Shown: positions 5,459 through 12,309 of the stretch, piece by piece
How positions within the stretch are numbered: the stretch's first letter is position 1
Layout: the number at the start of each line of letters is the position of its first letter
Assembly: GCA_012520715.1 (NCBI GenBank)
Contig: JAAYNT010000122.1
Location: 1-18,967 of the forward strand
From: Acholeplasmataceae bacterium
GTDB lineage: Bacteria > Bacillota_I > Bacilli_A > Acholeplasmatales > Acholeplasmataceae
Direction of reading: 5' to 3'
Length of the DNA stretch: 18,967 nt
Position numbers and translations under genes: made by a program
Notes under the pieces: model-generated
Databases searched by the model: none
Told to the model about the DNA's origin: nothing
What the model saw: only the letters and a program-made list of their open reading frames with translations

Positions 5459-8456
5459 TCATCATCTCGATTATTTGTTGCAGCAACTTTTCTGCATCTA
5501 CTTTTGGATAAATTTGACCACTTGCATATTTAATATTTAATCTTTTGACTGTTTCATATGCTTCTTTTGAATTAACATTAGATGCAATTAAGGCTATATG
5601 AAAACCTTCAAGTACTTTAGCTAGTTCTTTATAATAAGTTTGCCACTTAATATCTCCATCATTAAAATCTACGTATAAGGCATTAAACGGATACGTTAAT
5701 ACCATCGCAAGTGAGGTAGTATCTAAAGATATACCAGTATTAAGTAGTTCATGAATTTTATGAGTATAGTGATGAGTTTTAATATTAGCTAAATCTACTT
5801 TTAATCTAATGAAGTTAAAAGATAGTTTTCTATCTTTAACTGCACCAATTAAAAATGGATTAAAAGTTTGATCTAAAAATGTCTCTTCACTAACTGGAAT
5901 AGTTATTTTTATTAAGTATTTAGTTTCATTACTTAATTTAACTAAAAAGTCTAGTACTTTTAAGATATGAAATCTTTCAAGTTCAATAATTCTATTTCTT
6001 TTTTTAGCTAGGGTTGTAATATATTTTGGTTCAATATTTAAGTTTTCAAGTGATAATTGTGATTCGTATTGCCAAACTAGTGTTTTTTCAACATTAATTA
6101 TTTGATTAAATGATAGATGCAAATCTTTTCTATCAAGTGCATCATTTAAATGATTAATAACACTTTGTTCAAATACTTCATCTTCATAATCATTATATGA
6201 AAACTGATGATATATTAAATCTTTTCTAAGTTTCGCTTTTTCTTTTGCAATATCAATATATTTTAAGATTGTATCAACGTTAGTATGAGTTGTTGCAACT
6301 GGGTATCTTAAAACACCCATTTTAATTTGATATTGCTCATAAGGGATTGATATTACTTGATACTCATCAATAAACTTAATATAGCTCTTAAGCGTATTAT
6401 TTACAGTTCTAACATCATTAACTGGGATTGTAATGATAAGTTCATTAAAATCAGTCCGATAAGTAATTCCGTCAGGGAAAAAGTTATCAGTTATTTTAAC
6501 AAACTCTCTAAAGTATAAAAATGAATTATCTGGCCCATAAATATGGCGATTATCCATATTTAACTCAACGGCAATAAAAGTAACTTTAGATTCCATTAAA
6601 TCGCTCATTTGATCTTTTAGATGGGCTAAGTTATAAAGATTGGTCTCAGGATCACGAATCGCTTTTTCTAAGCTTGATTCTAGTTTAATAACCGAATCAG
6701 TTGTATCTCTAAAGGCTGAGACAATCTTTATTTGATCACCATCTAAAATAGAAACCATTCTTTCTTCAATAAATTTATTATCGTATCGATAATTGATTAG
6801 TGCTTTTTGATTTGGTTTTTGAAACATCTTTTTAATTTGTTCTCGATAAACTCTTATAAAGTCTGGTTTTAACTTCATATAAAAACTATCAATATATTGA
6901 TTTTCATCTTGCATAAACATCTTTTGCGCAAGTGGGTTATAAGTAGTTTTTATCTCAGTAAGTGTTCTAAGTGCAATCAAATCAGATTTTAAGATGTTTG
7001 TTAAGAATAAGTTTTCTTTTCTAAAAACTTTAAGTTTATTTTCTTGGTTTAATTTAGAAAATATTAAACCAGAAATTAGCTTAACAAAGTCATAGTATGT
7101 TTCTGGGTCAACAATATTTTCTTCAAAGTATACTAAAAATGCTCCCTGGCCTTCAAGCGGGATACCATAGACATATTTTGTATTAACATCATATGGGAGT
7201 TGACTAACAACTTCAATGTTTTTTTCCAAATCTAATGGATTAGAAAAAAACTCAGTCTCTTTATTTACAATATCACGAATGATAGTGTGATATGTTAGTT
7301 CTTCCAGAATTCTTTTTTCATAAAGTCTTTCTTTTTTATAATGAAATAATCTTCCATCATTTAAATAAATTACATAATCTGATGGTCTAATATAGTTATC
7401 AATAAAAATAAATAGTGTTCTTAAGTAATCTCTTAAGACAAATTTCTCACTAATTCCTTCGGCAAACATAAAAATATCAAAAAAGTTAGAAATTTGTCTT
7501 TTTTCATCTTTTCTTGATAGTTCTTTTGTTTTTTGAAGAGGTGTAACTATTGTTGTTTCAATCTTTTGGGCTAATTCTTTTTCTTGTTTAGCTTGATCAC
7601 GTTGTTGTCTTGTTTCTAATCTTTTAATATCTCTTAAAAGTTTAGTGTAGTATTCTTCTGATTGTTTACTACCTAGCTTTTGATAAAGCTTAATACATAT
7701 TTCATAAAATTCTTTTCTCTGGTCAATTGTTGCATTTTCAAAGTGATGCTCATACTCAGAGTCAATAACTGTCATTCGGTGATCTTTATTTTGTTCAAAA
7801 TATACACGCATTAGCATTAATACCGATGGTATTACTGCTTCGTTTATATCTTTATAACTCTCAGCTTTAATAATTAACTCATCATATAAACCTAGACCAT
7901 ATAAAATTTCTAATTCTTGTTTGTAGTATTTATCACTAGATATTAGTTTTAAATCATCTAATGCTTCTTTGGCTAGTGCAAATTTTGAATCATTAATATA
8001 TAGTTCAAGTAATTCAACATAAAATGGAATTTTAATTTCATTTGGTGTTGCTGATTGAGTTATTTTTACTAACTTATCTAAATATGGCCTACCAGCCATT
8101 TTAGCTAATTTAATAGCATCACTGTCAACTATATATTCTTCAAGGATTGGTACATATTTACGATGTTCATCTAAATAGTACTCTGATCGGTCAAAGTCTT
8201 TTAAGTTAAGTGATGAATCAAATAATATTTTAAGTAGATCAGAATAATATTTTGATTCATCAGAAGCAAAGTTATTTAAAAAGTCTTCTCCTTCTTGAAT
8301 GACATTTTTATCAAGACCTAAAAATTGTTCAATTTCTAGCATCCTTAAAAAGACTTGCTCATATTCACTTCTAGTAAGATTTGTTTGCAAGTAACTTTTA
8401 ATAATACTTAAGCTTGATTCAGTTTTAGGTAGTGCTAAAATGTCTAATGTTTTCAT
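5445..8456 (-). CDS. Large signalling-type protein: helical repeats, GAF/PAS-like region, degenerate GGDEF and EAL domains
   Basis: This is a soluble protein of 1003 residues with no membrane segment. Residues 1-275 are helical, TPR-like repeats, and 272-320 is a charged coiled-coil linker. Residues 325-475 resemble a GAF-type sensor and 485-595 a PAS-type domain (DGDQIKIVSAFRDTTD). A GGDEF-type domain follows at 596-755, with entry DPETNLYNLAHL (602-613) and the late helix ILKYIDIAKEKAK. The signature position reads DFNEL (669-673) instead of GGDEF. An EAL-type domain at 765-995 is recognisable from LSFNQIINVEKT and LAKKRNRIIELE, but EAL reads ESQ (798-800), the DDFGTG block is LDTTSL (911-916), and the Lys of KID is Tyr928. 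Neither cyclase nor phosphodiesterase activity is expected, so a ligand-binding or scaffold role is inferred. SD AAGGA lies in the end of the kinase-like gene. The HEPN-like gene overlaps its 3' end. Confidence 0.75.
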   Translation of the reverse strand: MKTLDILALPKTESSLSIIKSYLQTNLTRSEYEQVFLRMLEIEQFLGLDKNVIQEGEDFLNNFASDESKYYSDLLKILFDSSLNLKDFDRSEYYLDEHRKYVPILEEYIVDSDAIKLAKMAGRPYLDKLVKITQSATPNEIKIPFYVELLELYINDSKFALAKEALDDLKLISSDKYYKQELEILYGLGLYDELIIKAESYKDINEAVIPSVLMLMRVYFEQNKDHRMTVIDSEYEHHFENATIDQRKEFYEICIKLYQKLGSKQSEEYYTKLLRDIKRLETRQQRDQAKQEKELAQKIETTIVTPLQKTKELSRKDEKRQISNFFDIFMFAEGISEKFVLRDYLRTLFIFIDNYIRPSDYVIYLNDGRLFHYKKERLYEKRILEELTYHTIIRDIVNKETEFFSNPLDLEKNIEVVSQLPYDVNTKYVYGIPLEGQGAFLVYFEENIVDPETYYDFVKLISGLIFSKLNQENKLKVFRKENLFLTNILKSDLIALRTLTEIKTTYNPLAQKMFMQDENQYIDSFYMKLKPDFIRVYREQIKKMFQKPNQKALINYRYDNKFIEERMVSILDGDQIKIVSAFRDTTDSVIKLESSLEKAIRDPETNLYNLAHLKDQMSDLMESKVTFIAVELNMDNRHIYGPDNSFLYFREFVKITDNFFPDGITYRTDFNELIITIPVNDVRTVNNTLKSYIKFIDEYQVISIPYEQYQIKMGVLRYPVATTHTNVDTILKYIDIAKEKAKLRKDLIYHQFSYNDYEDEVFEQSVINHLNDALDRKDLHLSFNQIINVEKTLVWQYESQLSLENLNIEPKYITTLAKKRNRIIELERFHILKVLDFLVKLSNETKYLIKITIPVSEETFLDQTFNPFLIGAVKDRKLSFNFIRLKVDLANIKTHHYTHKIHELLNTGISLDTTSLAMVLTYPFNALYVDFNDGDIKWQTYYKELAKVLEGFHIALIASNVNSKEAYETVKRLNIKYASGQIYPKVDAEKLLQQIIEMMNDDK

Positions 8457-8459
8457 AAG

Positions 8460-9320
8460 TTATTTCCTTAATAATTTATAGTGATGTTTTGCTTCTTTTA
8501 AGTAATTATCAGCAATTAGTTTAAAGTCTAGTTTTAACTTTGCACTAAGTCCGATATCATCTTTATAAAGTGCAACATGATACCACATTAATACTTGTTG
8601 CAAGCGGTAAAATCTAATACGGTAATATTCTTCTTCAGTTGGGGTTCTTTGTAAGTAGATTGGTAGTAGGTTAATAGCATCATTAAAGTCATTTTGACCA
8701 TATACTGATACATCGTATAATGGATCATTACTACCACTAAACTCCCAATCAAGTAAATATAATTTATCATGGCCAATGACAAAGTTAGATCTTTGGCAAT
8801 CGCCATGAGTAAATGTAAATGGGATATCTTGATAGTTTTTAATATATGTATCTTTCCACCATTTTTTTATTTCTTCATATTCTGGATTATAGTTATTTGA
8901 ATGTTTTTGATATTTTTCAATTCTACCTATTGGATCAAACTTTGAATACGCCGTTAAATTACTAGTATGAACTTTTCTTAATAATTCGGCTACTTCTTCA
9001 TAGTGATCTTTAACATTATCTTTAGTAATCCACTCACCTTTAATATATTTAGATACTTTAACGCCAGTTTCGATGTTAAAATATACTGTTTCATTAACAA
9101 TACCTAACTTTGAGGCTTCGTTTAAGTTGTGGTATTCTGCAACTCTATCAACAAATATTTCTGCTCCATCTCCAAGTAAGCGTATTGTATATAATTCATC
9201 TTTATAACTAATAACATATGTATAATTACTCATACCGCCTAAAAGACGGTATTTGATATTTATATTATCAATATTTGTATGAAATACCTCTGCGGCTGCC
9301 TTTTTAATTTTGTCTTCCAT
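8460..9320 (-). CDS. Choline/ethanolamine kinase-like phosphotransferase (APH/LicA fold)
   Basis: The 286-residue protein has the aminoglycoside-phosphotransferase/choline-kinase fold. An N-lobe carries LLGGMSNYTYVI (27-37) and YTIRLLGDG (44-52), where LLGGMSN is typical of LicA/choline kinases. The catalytic loop is THGDCQRSNFVI (171-182) with D174 and N179, and the metal-binding DWEFSGSNDPLYDV (191-204) has D191. The predicted reaction is ATP-dependent phosphorylation of choline, ethanolamine or a similar small alcohol. Phosphocholine could then go to surface lipid or polysaccharide, but no CTP transferase or transporter is nearby. Thiamine kinase or a related small-molecule kinase remains possible. 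It lies 1 nt from the phosphodiesterase gene upstream and 3 nt from the GGDEF/EAL-like gene downstream, within the eleven-gene unit. Confidence 0.82.
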   Translation of the reverse strand: MEDKIKKAAAEVFHTNIDNINIKYRLLGGMSNYTYVISYKDELYTIRLLGDGAEIFVDRVAEYHNLNEASKLGIVNETVYFNIETGVKVSKYIKGEWITKDNVKDHYEEVAELLRKVHTSNLTAYSKFDPIGRIEKYQKHSNNYNPEYEEIKKWWKDTYIKNYQDIPFTFTHGDCQRSNFVIGHDKLYLLDWEFSGSNDPLYDVSVYGQNDFNDAINLLPIYLQRTPTEEEYYRIRFYRLQQVLMWYHVALYKDDIGLSAKLKLDFKLIADNYLKEAKHHYKLLRK

Positions 9321-9321
9321 T

Positions 9322-9756
9322 TCATAACTCCTTTAGTTCGATTTTTTCTTTTGTAATAATTGCGTATTTATTATCAAACCTAAGGGACCCTGGGTTTAGA
9401 TAATAAATACCATCTTGATGTTCTAACATTTGATAGTGTGTGTGACCATAAATAACAATATTAGCTCTTTGAGCTTGCCCTAATTCATATAAATATTTAA
9501 GTCCGCTTTTAACACCTTGAATATGACCATGAACAATTAATATTTTTCCAAGCTCATTTTCAATTACTCTTATTAGAGGTAAGTTAGAAAAAAAATCGGT
9601 ATTACCTTTAACTGATACTATTTGCATACTTTGAAGATTTTGTGGGTGTATGTTTGAATCCCCGGAATCTAGATGAAGATCGTATCGTTCTTTTTTTCTA
9701 AGTTTATGTAAGGTTTGTTCATCACCGTGAATATCACTTGTTACTAATATTCTCAT
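9322..9756 (-). CDS. YfcE/YsnB-type metallophosphoesterase
   Basis: This is a small (144-aa) calcineurin-like phosphoesterase of the YfcE/MJ0936 group, active on phosphodiester bonds with a two-metal centre; the physiological substrate is unknown. The metal-binding blocks appear in order: TSDIHGD (6-12), SGDSN (31-35), KGNTDF (49-54), VHGHIQG (75-81), YGHTHY (103-108) and the terminal NPGS (120-123). The residue before the GD block, usually His (HxGD), is Asp here (LDSGD). That position is not a core metal ligand, so activity should be kept. It overlaps rdgB by 23 nt. The same pair (ysnA-ysnB) occurs in Bacillus subtilis, suggesting a shared role in nucleotide housekeeping. Confidence 0.88.
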   Translation of the reverse strand: MRILVTSDIHGDEQTLHKLRKKERYDLHLDSGDSNIHPQNLQSMQIVSVKGNTDFFSNLPLIRVIENELGKILIVHGHIQGVKSGLKYLYELGQAQRANIVIYGHTHYQMLEHQDGIYYLNPGSLRFDNKYAIITKEKIELKEL

Positions 9757-10321
9757 CTAAATACTCCTTTAAGTAATTTAGGGCAATCGAACGGTGAGAG
9801 TGTTTATCTTTATACTTACTACCTAGCTCTGCTAAGGTTTTTTGCATAGTTGGAATATAAAAGATTGGATCATATCCAAAACCACTATCTCCTTTTGGTT
9901 CTAGTGAAATTAGTCCTTCTAATTCTCCTTCAAATTGAGTAGTGTCTCCGTCTTCTAAAATTAAAGTTAATACACAGCGGAATTTGGCATTTCTTTTTTC
10001 AATTCCTTCTAAGTTTTTAAGAAGTAATTTATTATTATCGCTATCATTTCCGCCACTATATCTTTTTGAATTAACGCCTGGTTCATTATTAAGAGCTAAT
10101 ACTTCTAGTCCTGAATCATCGGCAATAGTAATTAGTTTATGCTTACTAAAAAAATGATCAGCTTTTAGAAATGAGTTTTCTTCAAAGCTAGAACCTACTT
10201 CTTCATAATCATTAAAATCTTTTAACTCATTAAGTGATATAAAGTTATACTCAGGTAGTATTTGTCTAAACTCTTTAACTTTATTTTCATTATGAGTAGC
10301 AATTAGTATTTTCTTAGTCAT
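9734..10321 (-). CDS. rdgB: Non-canonical purine NTP pyrophosphatase RdgB/HAM1
   Basis: The enzyme hydrolyses dITP, XTP and related deaminated purine nucleotides to monophosphates, keeping them out of DNA and RNA. The 195-residue protein matches family length and has its signature blocks: IATHNENKVKEF (7-18), ITIADDSGLEVLAL (64-77), PGVNSKRYSG (82-91), FEGELEGLI and the nucleotide-binding KGDSGFGYDPIFYIP (142-156), with HRSIAL near the end. No key residue is missing. It overlaps the ktrA-like gene upstream by 8 nt and the phosphodiesterase gene downstream by 23 nt, so expression is tied to the operon. Confidence 0.95.
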   Translation of the reverse strand: MTKKILIATHNENKVKEFRQILPEYNFISLNELKDFNDYEEVGSSFEENSFLKADHFFSKHKLITIADDSGLEVLALNNEPGVNSKRYSGGNDSDNNKLLLKNLEGIEKRNAKFRCVLTLILEDGDTTQFEGELEGLISLEPKGDSGFGYDPIFYIPTMQKTLAELGSKYKDKHSHRSIALNYLKEYLDENISNK

Positions 10322-10973
10322 TTAGTGTTGATTCAAATTTTGTTATTTTATTATGTGGACCAATTACAATAATAACATCACCTTGTGATAAGTAATCGAC
10401 ACCTTTTGGAATAAATGTTGTATTACCTCTTTTAATAACAACAATATTTACTCCGTATTGATTACGAAGTTCTAAGTCGATTAATGTTTTTTTATCATAT
10501 TTAGTACCATTGACTTTAAGTTCGTATACACCGAACTGTTCGTCAATGTCATAATAGTCTAAAATATTGGCACTAATTAGTTTTCTAGCAATTCTTCTTC
10601 CAGTTAGACGGTTTGGAAATATTGCAAAACTAGCTCCAACTTTATAAGCGATTTTTTCTTGATAATCACTTTCAACTTTTACTGTGATTTGTGGAACTCC
10701 CATATCATGTAAAATTAGAGTTGTTAAAATAGAATCTTCAAACTTATCTAAAGAGATTATCGCATGGTCAACATGTGATAATCCTAATTCTTTTAATACT
10801 GTTTCACTAGTTACATCACCAAAAGCTGAATATTCAACAATATCAATAATTGGGTTTAATCTTTCTTTAGTGTAATCAACAGCTGTAACTTTATAACCTA
10901 GAGCATGCAATTCTTCTGTAATTGCAACTCCAAAAGAATCGATTCCAATTACAACAAATGATTTCTTTTTCAT
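10314..10973 (-). CDS. ktrA: KtrA/TrkA-type potassium channel regulatory subunit (RCK_N-RCK_C)
   Basis: These peripheral cytoplasmic subunits form octameric rings on the KtrB/TrkH-type membrane subunit and gate K+ uptake in response to bound ATP/ADP or NAD(H). From the ATG at 10973 the protein has 219 residues: a Rossmann RCK_N domain (1-135) and an RCK_C domain (136-219) with the typical IDLELRNQYGVNIVVIKR and LSQGDVIIVIGP. The nucleotide-binding turn reads VIGIDSFG (8-15), with Asp where KtrA normally has the middle Gly of GxGxFG; the ribose-binding acidic residue (AVDYTKE) is present. A GTG at 10982 would add three residues. It belongs to the SD GAGGTGA (10985-10979), so 10973 is preferred. 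No membrane KtrB gene is adjacent; the partner must lie elsewhere. It heads the eleven-gene unit. Confidence 0.88.
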   Translation of the reverse strand: MKKKSFVVIGIDSFGVAITEELHALGYKVTAVDYTKERLNPIIDIVEYSAFGDVTSETVLKELGLSHVDHAIISLDKFEDSILTTLILHDMGVPQITVKVESDYQEKIAYKVGASFAIFPNRLTGRRIARKLISANILDYYDIDEQFGVYELKVNGTKYDKKTLIDLELRNQYGVNIVVIKRGNTTFIPKGVDYLSQGDVIIVIGPHNKITKFESTLND

Positions 10974-10993
10974 AGTGGTCACCTCTTTTTACT

Positions 10994-11022
10994 ATTTTAT
11001 CATATATTATGCATATATGCAT
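10994..11022 (-). promoter_or_regulatory. Candidate leftward promoter of the ktrA-headed operon
   Basis: On the minus strand, TAAAAT (10999-10994) lies 17 nt from ATGCAT (11022-11017), which fills the -35 position but does not match TTGACA. TATGAT (11004-10999) is an alternative -10. The transcript would start near 10987, leaving a very short leader before the SD at 10985-10979. With TATGAT the start moves to about 10992. The -35 position is the right arm of the palindrome at 11007-11024. Confidence 0.4.
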
Positions 11023-11024
11023 AA
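11007..11024. promoter_or_regulatory. 18-bp perfect palindrome, candidate operator between ktrA and the CPBP gene
   Basis: TTATGCATATATGCATAA is its own reverse complement over 18 bases, with two ATGCAT arms. Each arm falls at the -35 position of one of the two divergent promoters (17 nt from TATAAT on the right and TAAAAT on the left). A dimeric regulator bound here could control both directions. AT-rich palindromes also arise by chance in such sequence, so the function is inferred. Confidence 0.45.
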
Positions 11025-11037
11025 GTTATTGTATAAT
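11009..11037 (+). promoter_or_regulatory. Rightward promoter of the CPBP-family gene
   Basis: A perfect TATAAT (11032-11037) is separated by 17 nt from ATGCAT (11009-11014) at the -35 position. The -35 is non-consensus and lies in the palindrome, which suggests dependence on an activator or on other contacts. The inferred start near 11044 leaves about 20 nt to the ATG at 11064. Confidence 0.5.
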
Positions 11038-11063
11038 ATTTATCACAAGGAATGGTGATTAAA

Positions 11064-12266
11064 ATGCAAAACAATCAACAACATGAACCATACAAAGATT
11101 TTGAAGAAATGTTTAAAGAGGAAAAACAAGAAAAACAAGAACAGTTAGATAAAAAGCAATTTAGACAAAAAATGTTATCAAAACATATTATTGCTTTATC
11201 AAGTTATATAGTTGGATTTTTATTTTTAGCTTCACTTATCATACTACTTATTTCATTAATACCTGGTAGTATTAATAAAGTAAGTCCCGTTGATCAAGTA
11301 ATTGAAAGTGTAATATCAGACAGTGATGGAATTGCTTTTGTAGAAAAAGAAGCTTTTAACAATTCCAATTCTGTATATAAAAAATATCTCTACACCCTAG
11401 ATTACGATGAAAACTTATTAATAGTAGTTAACAATTATAACTTAGATACTTTTAAAAAAGACTGGGTAATAATTGATGAAGATAAAAGTGAACATATTAA
11501 CTTAGATACGTTATCTGAATTTATTGATGGCACACGCACCACATGGGAAGGTAATCGCAAGATAGTGCTATATCGCACTGATGAAGGTCAAATGGGTTAT
11601 CCTAGTTTTATTGTAAATTATGATTTAGTAAATGATGTTGTAATTAACAAAGATACTCAACGTTATTCTAATATGACTATTACCGTTACTAACGTTTTAA
11701 TTAATGTGATATTAATTGGTGTTGTCGGATACTTACTATGGCCAAATATTAAAATTGACTTTGAGCCATTTAAGAAAAAAGATCTACAAATGATCTTAGG
11801 AATATTTGTTGGATTTGGAATTTTATTTGGAGCAATGGCTGTAAGTGATGTTATCCAACAACTAATTACGATAATATTTAATATTAGTGGTGGACAATCA
11901 CAAAACCAACTAGCAATTGAGATGTCACTTTCTGGATTTGGAATTCCACTAATGATATTTGTAACCGTAATTCTTGCTCCAATTATTGAAGAGTTAATAT
12001 TTAGAAAAACAATTTTTGAATTAAGTAGAAAGCCGTGGCTTGGAATTATTATTTCATCATTTGCATTTGGCTTATTACACGTTTCAAGTGAGCTTGCAAC
12101 TTTAACAAGTATCGGACATTTCTTATATGTACTAACTCCGTATCTTGCAATGGGATTTGCATTTGGTGGCGTTTATATGATATTTAAAGAAAATGTCATT
12201 GTAACAATCGGTGCTCATATGATTTGGAACGCACTATCAATTATAATTGCACTAGTTGCATTTTAA
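11064..12266 (+). CDS. CPBP-family intramembrane metalloprotease-like protein with large extracytoplasmic domain
   Basis: The C-terminal region belongs to the CPBP (CAAX protease / bacteriocin-processing, Abi) family of intramembrane glutamate proteases. From the ATG at 11064 (400 aa) the motifs are APIIEELIFRK with E309, E310 and R314, FGLLHVSSE with H339, and GAHMIWN with H385. The N-terminus is a charged cytoplasmic stretch (1-38, Lys/Glu/Gln-rich), then one membrane helix (43-67), an outside domain of about 130 residues (70-200) and a multi-helix membrane core. The outside domain is unusual for this family and may sense or bind something. An ATG at 11052 is too close to AAGGA, while GGTGAT (11054-11059) suits 11064. 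It diverges from ktrA and is monocistronic with its own terminator. The substrate is unknown. Confidence 0.85.
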   Translation: MQNNQQHEPYKDFEEMFKEEKQEKQEQLDKKQFRQKMLSKHIIALSSYIVGFLFLASLIILLISLIPGSINKVSPVDQVIESVISDSDGIAFVEKEAFNNSNSVYKKYLYTLDYDENLLIVVNNYNLDTFKKDWVIIDEDKSEHINLDTLSEFIDGTRTTWEGNRKIVLYRTDEGQMGYPSFIVNYDLVNDVVINKDTQRYSNMTITVTNVLINVILIGVVGYLLWPNIKIDFEPFKKKDLQMILGIFVGFGILFGAMAVSDVIQQLITIIFNISGGQSQNQLAIEMSLSGFGIPLMIFVTVILAPIIEELIFRKTIFELSRKPWLGIIISSFAFGLLHVSSELATLTSIGHFLYVLTPYLAMGFAFGGVYMIFKENVIVTIGAHMIWNALSIIIALVAF

Positions 12267-12267
12267 A

Positions 12268-12292
12268 AAAACTCGGGGAAATCCCGAGTTTT
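12268..12292. terminator. Bidirectional rho-independent terminator
   Basis: AAAACTCGGG (12268-12277) pairs with CCCGAGTTTT (12283-12292) around GAAAT. A T-rich tail follows on the plus strand, and a T run (from the A tract at 12265-12271) follows on the minus strand. It lies between the converging CPBP and ankyrin genes and should end both transcripts. Confidence 0.88.
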
Positions 12293-12309
12293 CTTTATAT
12301 TTTATTATT

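Noticed and set aside
4397..8456. Classical toxin-antitoxin or CBASS system
   Set aside because: No small antitoxin, nucleotidyltransferase motif (GS-x10-DxD) or known effector was seen. The neighbours are housekeeping genes and there are no mobile-element marks.
8588..8806. Second minus-strand frame inside the kinase-like gene
   Set aside because: It is out of frame with the clear kinase motifs (HGD, DWE) and has no SD. The composition is that of a frame-shifted shadow. The same holds for 15323-15508 inside der.
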